Assembly: GCA_013298625.1 (NCBI GenBank)
Contig: JAAFIF010000092.1
Coordinates: forward strand, 1-37,341
Direction of reading: 5' to 3'
Source of the DNA: Myxococcales bacterium
GTDB taxonomy: Bacteria; Myxococcota_A; Polyangia; Polyangiales; Ga0077539
Length of the DNA stretch: 37,341 bases
The first letter of the stretch is position 1, and each line of letters starts with the position of its first letter. Positions 33,913 through 37,341 of the stretch are shown here, piece by piece. The notes below the pieces were generated by a model. That model was not told where the DNA came from, searched no databases, and saw nothing but the letters and a program-made list of their open reading frames with translations. The position numbers and the translations under genes were made by a program.

Positions 33913-35343
33913 TCAGAGCGCGATCGGCCCGCGATGAAACGGGTACGGCGTTCGAAACTGCCCCGCCCAATCCGCGTGCGCCGTCGACAGCATCCCGGTC
34001 ATCCCGAAGGTCATGTCCGTCCCGCCGAGCAGTCGCAGCACCGTGGCGTACAAGTCGCCCGTCGTCGGACGCGTCGCGGTCAAGTCCAGGTGCCGTCCCT
34101 TCGCGAACGCGCTGCCCAGCCCCGCCATCACGACCGGCAAGCGCGTGACCTGATGCGATCCCGCGTTGCCGAACTCGCTGATCCAGAGGACCAGCGTGCT
34201 GTCGAGCATGGGCCTTCCATCCAAGTCCATCGTGCTCGAGAGTCGATCGAGCAGCGTCGCCACGCTCTCGGCGTAGAAGCGCTGGCCCATCGACAGCCGG
34301 TCGAGCGGCGACGGAGCGCCGTTGGCGTTGCTCCACCCCATGTGCACCATGTCGTGCCAGTCGTTGAACCCCGCGCTCGCCCGCGTGCGATCCCCGCCGA
34401 AGAGCCAGGGAAACCGCGGGTCGTGGGCGACGTTGAAATGCAGCGCAGCCACGCGCGTCACGTCGCACGCCAGCGCGCGCACCACGTTCTCGATCTGCGC
34501 GGGCGTCGAGAGGTTGTCGCGGTCGCCCTCGCCCGGCCACTGGCTCTCGAGGCTCGGCAGCGCGGCGAGGTTCGGCCTCGTGCAGCTGGAGGTCGCCGAC
34601 ATCGAGCCGCCGCCAGTGCTGCGCGCCTCGAGCGTCTGCAAATGCGCCACATGCGCGTCGAGCCGCTCGCGGTCTTCGGCAGGGAGCCTCCCGCGCAGCG
34701 TCGACAGCTCGCCGCGCACCGCGCTCAAGATCCCCGCTCGCTGCGCGCGCAGCCGATCGCGACGCGACAGCGTGGGCATCGGCATCATCGGGTCCGCGAC
34801 GTTGGTGAAGAGCACCTCCGCTGCGCGACGAGGGTTGCCCGAGACCGCCTGCGTCGCTTGGATCGCGCCGGCGACGCGAGAGAAGTGAAAGGTCGCAGAG
34901 CTTCCGTCGGGCGAGGCGTGCACCAAGATGTTGGCGCGCTCGGAGGTGCCGCGGAGCCGCTCGCCGACCACGAAATCAAGAGACGGCCCGGTGTTGGGCT
35001 GCGACGCGGTCAAGATCGAGGCGTTGGCCGGGCGGTGTCCGTCGCCGTCGTCGATCGCGTGGCGCGTCACGTTGTCCACGCCCGAGATCACCACGAGCTT
35101 GTCCTTGTGCCGGTCGAGCGGCGCGAGGATCGGCGAGATCGAGCCCGCGGCGGGCAGCGCTCCTGCGGCGGCGGGACGCCAGCGATCGAACGGCGCTCCC
35201 TGCCCGTGCGTCACGAGGATGAAGCGCCTGGGAGGCGTGCGCATCTGCGCCAGCGCGCGGCCCGGCCACAGCGCTTCGAGCAGCGGAAGCGTGAGCACCG
35301 CGCCTCCTGCGCCCACGAGAAATCGTCGTCGATCGATGGTCAT
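33913..35343 (-). CDS. Tat-exported DUF1552 family protein
   Basis: The 476-residue protein starts MTIDRRRFLVGAGGAVLTLP, a twin-arginine (Tat) signal with RRRFLVG. The body matches DUF1552. It contains FILVTHGQGAPFDRWRP, LDRHKDKLVVISGVDN, HRPANASILTAS and PSLDFVVGERL early on. A helical stretch follows (LDAHVAHLQTLEAR), then ACDVTRVAALHFN, DWHDMVHMGWS and LVLWISEFGNAGSHQVTRLP. The fold is probably sulfatase/DUF1501-like, with His and Asp residues for metal. Tat export implies folding with a cofactor in the cytoplasm. Its start overlaps the stop of the DUF1592 haem lipoprotein (ATGA). The two families occur together in Myxococcota and Planctomycetes; their substrate is unknown. Confidence 0.9.
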   Translation of the reverse strand: MTIDRRRFLVGAGGAVLTLPLLEALWPGRALAQMRTPPRRFILVTHGQGAPFDRWRPAAAGALPAAGSISPILAPLDRHKDKLVVISGVDNVTRHAIDDGDGHRPANASILTASQPNTGPSLDFVVGERLRGTSERANILVHASPDGSSATFHFSRVAGAIQATQAVSGNPRRAAEVLFTNVADPMMPMPTLSRRDRLRAQRAGILSAVRGELSTLRGRLPAEDRERLDAHVAHLQTLEARSTGGGSMSATSSCTRPNLAALPSLESQWPGEGDRDNLSTPAQIENVVRALACDVTRVAALHFNVAHDPRFPWLFGGDRTRASAGFNDWHDMVHMGWSNANGAPSPLDRLSMGQRFYAESVATLLDRLSSTMDLDGRPMLDSTLVLWISEFGNAGSHQVTRLPVVMAGLGSAFAKGRHLDLTATRPTTGDLYATVLRLLGGTDMTFGMTGMLSTAHADWAGQFRTPYPFHRGPIAL

Positions 35344-37088
35344 GGGGTCTCCCGCGCGCGGCGAACGAAGAATGCGTCGGTCGTCGACATCGCGACGAAC
35401 ATCGAGAGCAGCGAGGCGTCTGCGGCGCGCGCCGGGTCGAGCCGGTCTGTCAGCGCCTGCAGCGTGCATTGGTCGGCGGTCTCTTCGCGACGGCCGAAGG
35501 TGAATCGCAGCCACTGCTTGCTCATGCACGGCTCGCACAGACCTGTCGCGGCGACGGAGCGCATGAGGTCTGCGGGGCCGTTGAAGCGAAGCGTCAGGTC
35601 GTTGGTCAGCATCGAGTCGCCGCCGCTCGCCACGGGGTTGCCGTGCTGGTCTCGGTCGCGTCGCTGGCCGATCTCGTCGAAGCGGTCGAACGCGAGCCCG
35701 ATCGGGTCGATGCGATTGTGGCAGTGCATGCAGTCGAGCCGCATGCGAACGGCGTTCGAGCGGTCGATCGCTGGCGCCGTCGCGGGGAGCGGGAGCATGT
35801 CGAAGACCGCCTGCGCGTTTCCTGGAGGGGCGCCGAGCGGCTGGCAGGTGAGCTGTTGCAGCACGAAGACCCCACGAAATACGTAGGACGGCGCGCTGTC
35901 GTGCGCGAGCCCCGCGAGCACCGCGGGCTGCGTGGCGAGCCCCGCGTACTGCGACGGGTCGAGCGTCACGCGAACCCAGTCGTTGTCCGTCGCAGCCGTG
36001 TTGGCGGGCAGACCGTAGAACTGCGCGAGGCGGTTGTTGGCGAAGGTCTCTGTCGAAGTGAGCAGGTCTCGCAGCGATCGTTGCTCGCGGATCGCGCTCA
36101 TGAGGTAGCGCTCGAAGCCCTCTTGCACGGCCGTGGCGAGGCGCTGGTCGAACGCGGGGTTCGCGCGGCTGCCTTGGGTAAGGACACCGATGTGAATCCA
36201 CTCGCGAAAGAAGCGCATCAACGCGGGCTGGGCGCGGTCGCTCGTGAGCAGCCGCCGCGCCTGCGCTTCGACCTGCGCCTTGGTCCTGAGCTCTCCGCGC
36301 TCGGCGGCGGCGAGCAGCGCTTCGTCCGGCGCGCGGTCCCAGTAGAGAAACGACAGCCGCGAGGCGAGCTCGAAGTCGTCGAGCTCTCGGAGGTTGGCGC
36401 CGTTGAGCCGTCCGGCCTCGGGGACGTAGAGAAACGCCGGCATCTGCAGCATGGCGGCGGTGATCGCCGCGACGCCATCGGAGAAGTCTCCGTTGTTGCT
36501 TCGACCGAGGCGGTAGACGCCGAGCAGCGCGTCTCGCTGCGCCGCGGTGACTGGGCGGCGAAACGCGCGACGACCGAAGGTGTTGATAAACGTCGTCGCG
36601 CAGGGCTCACCAGCGCCGGCCTGAGCGCTGCACGGCAGCAGCGTCGCGAGCGCGGGGACGAGCGCTTCAGCGGTCTCTTCGGCGGCGTTCATGATCTGTT
36701 CGGCGCCGGCTTCGCCGACGACGTTGCGGCCGGGATCGGTGCTGTAGCCCGTGGCCTGCGCGCTCTCGAAGCGGGTCTGCGCGGGGAAGCTCGCGCCGGC
36801 TCGCACGCGTCCGTCGAACAAGTCCGCGACGAGCGTTCGATATTGCGCCGGGGTGACGCGTCGAAGCGGCGCGCTCGCGGGCTGCACGCCGTCGCACGCG
36901 ACGCGGGGAGGCGCGCCGTCGACGAGCGTCGCGGCGTCACGAGGCGCAGGGCCTCCATCGCCGCCACGGAGCTGCGGGTCCGAGATGGTGCCGGTGCATC
37001 CAGCGGCAGCGAAGAGCACAGCGACGAACGAGCGTGCGCTCGTGGCTGTTGTGCTGCGACGCCTCGCAGCGCTCGCGATGGTGGTCAT
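35340..37088 (-). CDS. DUF1592/DUF1588/DUF1595 lipoprotein with c-type haem motif
   Basis: The ATG at 37088 gives 582 residues with a lipoprotein signal ending LFAAAGC (Cys at about 30). An Asp/Ala-rich linker follows. LRRVTPAQYRTLVADLF (DUF1587-like) lies near 75-95. TFGRRAFRRPVTAAQRDALL (DUF1595-like) is followed by LDDFELASRLSFLYWDRAPD and a long DUF1592 helical region (FFREWIHIGVLTQ, FANNRLAQFYGLP). PSYVFRGVFVLQQLTCQPLG precedes the DUF1588 segment LDCMHCHNRIDPIGLAFDRF, which holds CMHCH, a c-type haem attachment motif. TADQCTLQALTDRL closes the protein (DUF1585-like). It should be a haem-bearing envelope lipoprotein, possibly passing electrons to its DUF1552 partner. Its start is chosen over an upstream ATG that lacks a signal peptide. 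Confidence 0.9.
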   Translation of the reverse strand: MTTIASAARRRSTTATSARSFVAVLFAAAGCTGTISDPQLRGGDGGPAPRDAATLVDGAPPRVACDGVQPASAPLRRVTPAQYRTLVADLFDGRVRAGASFPAQTRFESAQATGYSTDPGRNVVGEAGAEQIMNAAEETAEALVPALATLLPCSAQAGAGEPCATTFINTFGRRAFRRPVTAAQRDALLGVYRLGRSNNGDFSDGVAAITAAMLQMPAFLYVPEAGRLNGANLRELDDFELASRLSFLYWDRAPDEALLAAAERGELRTKAQVEAQARRLLTSDRAQPALMRFFREWIHIGVLTQGSRANPAFDQRLATAVQEGFERYLMSAIREQRSLRDLLTSTETFANNRLAQFYGLPANTAATDNDWVRVTLDPSQYAGLATQPAVLAGLAHDSAPSYVFRGVFVLQQLTCQPLGAPPGNAQAVFDMLPLPATAPAIDRSNAVRMRLDCMHCHNRIDPIGLAFDRFDEIGQRRDRDQHGNPVASGGDSMLTNDLTLRFNGPADLMRSVAATGLCEPCMSKQWLRFTFGRREETADQCTLQALTDRLDPARAADASLLSMFVAMSTTDAFFVRRARETP

Positions 37089-37109
37089 CGAAGGACATAG
37101 AGCGATGGT

Positions 37110-37146
37110 CGCGGTCGATCGGCTCACGAAAAAACGCGGTCGATCG
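37110..37146. repeat. 12-bp direct repeat upstream of the DUF1592 gene
   Basis: CGCGGTCGATCG occurs at 37110-37121 and 37135-37146, 25 bases apart, with a run of six A between them. It sits in the promoter region of the DUF1592/DUF1552 pair, 22 bases before the start, so it could be a binding site for a regulator. The core CGATCG is itself palindromic. Confidence 0.45.
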
Positions 37147-37251
37147 TGGTTTTTCTGCGCCCAATTCGCTCCCCTGAAATGCGCGAAGCGCCCGTGACCG
37201 TTGCCGATCACGAGCGCTGCGAGCTCCCCCTCCTAGGCTGTCAGCTGCTGA

Positions 37252-37341
37252 TTACCAGCGGCTGCCGCCGCCGCCGCCGCCGCTGCGGCCGCCGCGGTCA
37301 CCACCACGGCCACCGCCGCCGCCGCCGTAGCCGCCACGGCC
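37252..37341 (-). CDS. C-terminal Gly/Arg-rich tail of a probable RNA-binding protein (partial)
   Basis: The window ends inside a minus-strand gene. The last 29 codons before TAA read GRGGYGGGGGGRGGDRGG, then RSGGGGGGSRW. An RGG-type glycine-rich tail of this kind commonly follows a single RRM domain in bacterial RNA-binding proteins (the cyanobacterial/myxobacterial Rbp type). The RRM itself, if present, lies beyond the window. The tail consists of GGC/GGT codon runs. The identity is inferred from the tail alone. Confidence 0.6.
   Translation of the reverse strand, partial: GRGGYGGGGGGRGGDRGGRSGGGGGGSRW

Noticed and set aside
37165..37250. Possible terminator of the partial RNA-binding gene
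   Set aside because: CGTGA/TCACG and GCGC/GCGC stems are short and lack a following T run, so no site could be supported.

Overview
The window is about 70% GC, with strongly G/C-ending codons. It holds several lipoproteins with Asp/Ala-rich linkers, a MYXO-CTERM-like C-terminal sorting tag, a MopE-type metal-binding protein, a DUF1592/DUF1552 pair, and a pseudokinase fused to a winged helix. Together these suggest a Myxococcota genome of the Polyangiales/Sandaracinaceae type. That assignment is inferred from gene style; there is no rRNA in the window. No phage, insertion sequence or CRISPR array was seen.

Layout, left to right. Positions 1-662 are mostly non-coding, with a possible 3' end of a gene at the edge. 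Positions 663-4578 hold a tightly packed four-gene unit: an ECF-like sigma factor, two unrecognised proteins, and a Lon-type (S16) Ser-Lys protease domain fused to TPR-like helices but without the Lon ATPase. A tRNA-Pro(CGG) with its own terminator follows on the minus strand, then rsmB, a secreted protein of unknown function, a carboxylesterase, and a large Cys-rich/MopE lipoprotein. Divergent from these is a chlorophyllase-like hydrolase lipoprotein. It converges on alanine dehydrogenase, and a roughly 690-bp imperfect palindrome containing 43-bp tandem repeats fills the gap between them.

Positions 13691-16500 encode a run of three envelope proteins: a lipoprotein, a secreted protein and a membrane-anchored protein. 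Positions 16507-19467 (minus) encode a parallel beta-helix-like lipoprotein, a TPR membrane protein translationally coupled to it, and a small soluble protein. Positions 19806-24008 form a second tight unit: a ThDP-dependent acetolactate-synthase-like enzyme, a KAS III-like enzyme whose catalytic His is replaced by Asn, and a pseudokinase/winged-helix regulator. Next are the coupled pair rpoH-like sigma factor and rsmI (minus). Positions 26083-29086 are a third tight unit: membrane protein, class III aminotransferase, radical SAM enzyme.

The right end (29090-37088, minus) is devoted to exported proteins: a MYXO-CTERM-like beta-propeller protein behind a 1,074-residue IgGFc-binding-like/Fn3/LruC protein, and a DUF1592 lipoprotein with a CxxCH haem motif coupled to a Tat-exported DUF1552 protein. 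The window ends inside the Gly/Arg-rich tail of a probable RNA-binding protein.

The best candidates for undescribed biology are the sigma factor/Lon-TPR cassette, the ThDP/KAS III/pseudokinase cassette, the membrane protein/aminotransferase/radical SAM operon, and the palindromic repeat element.
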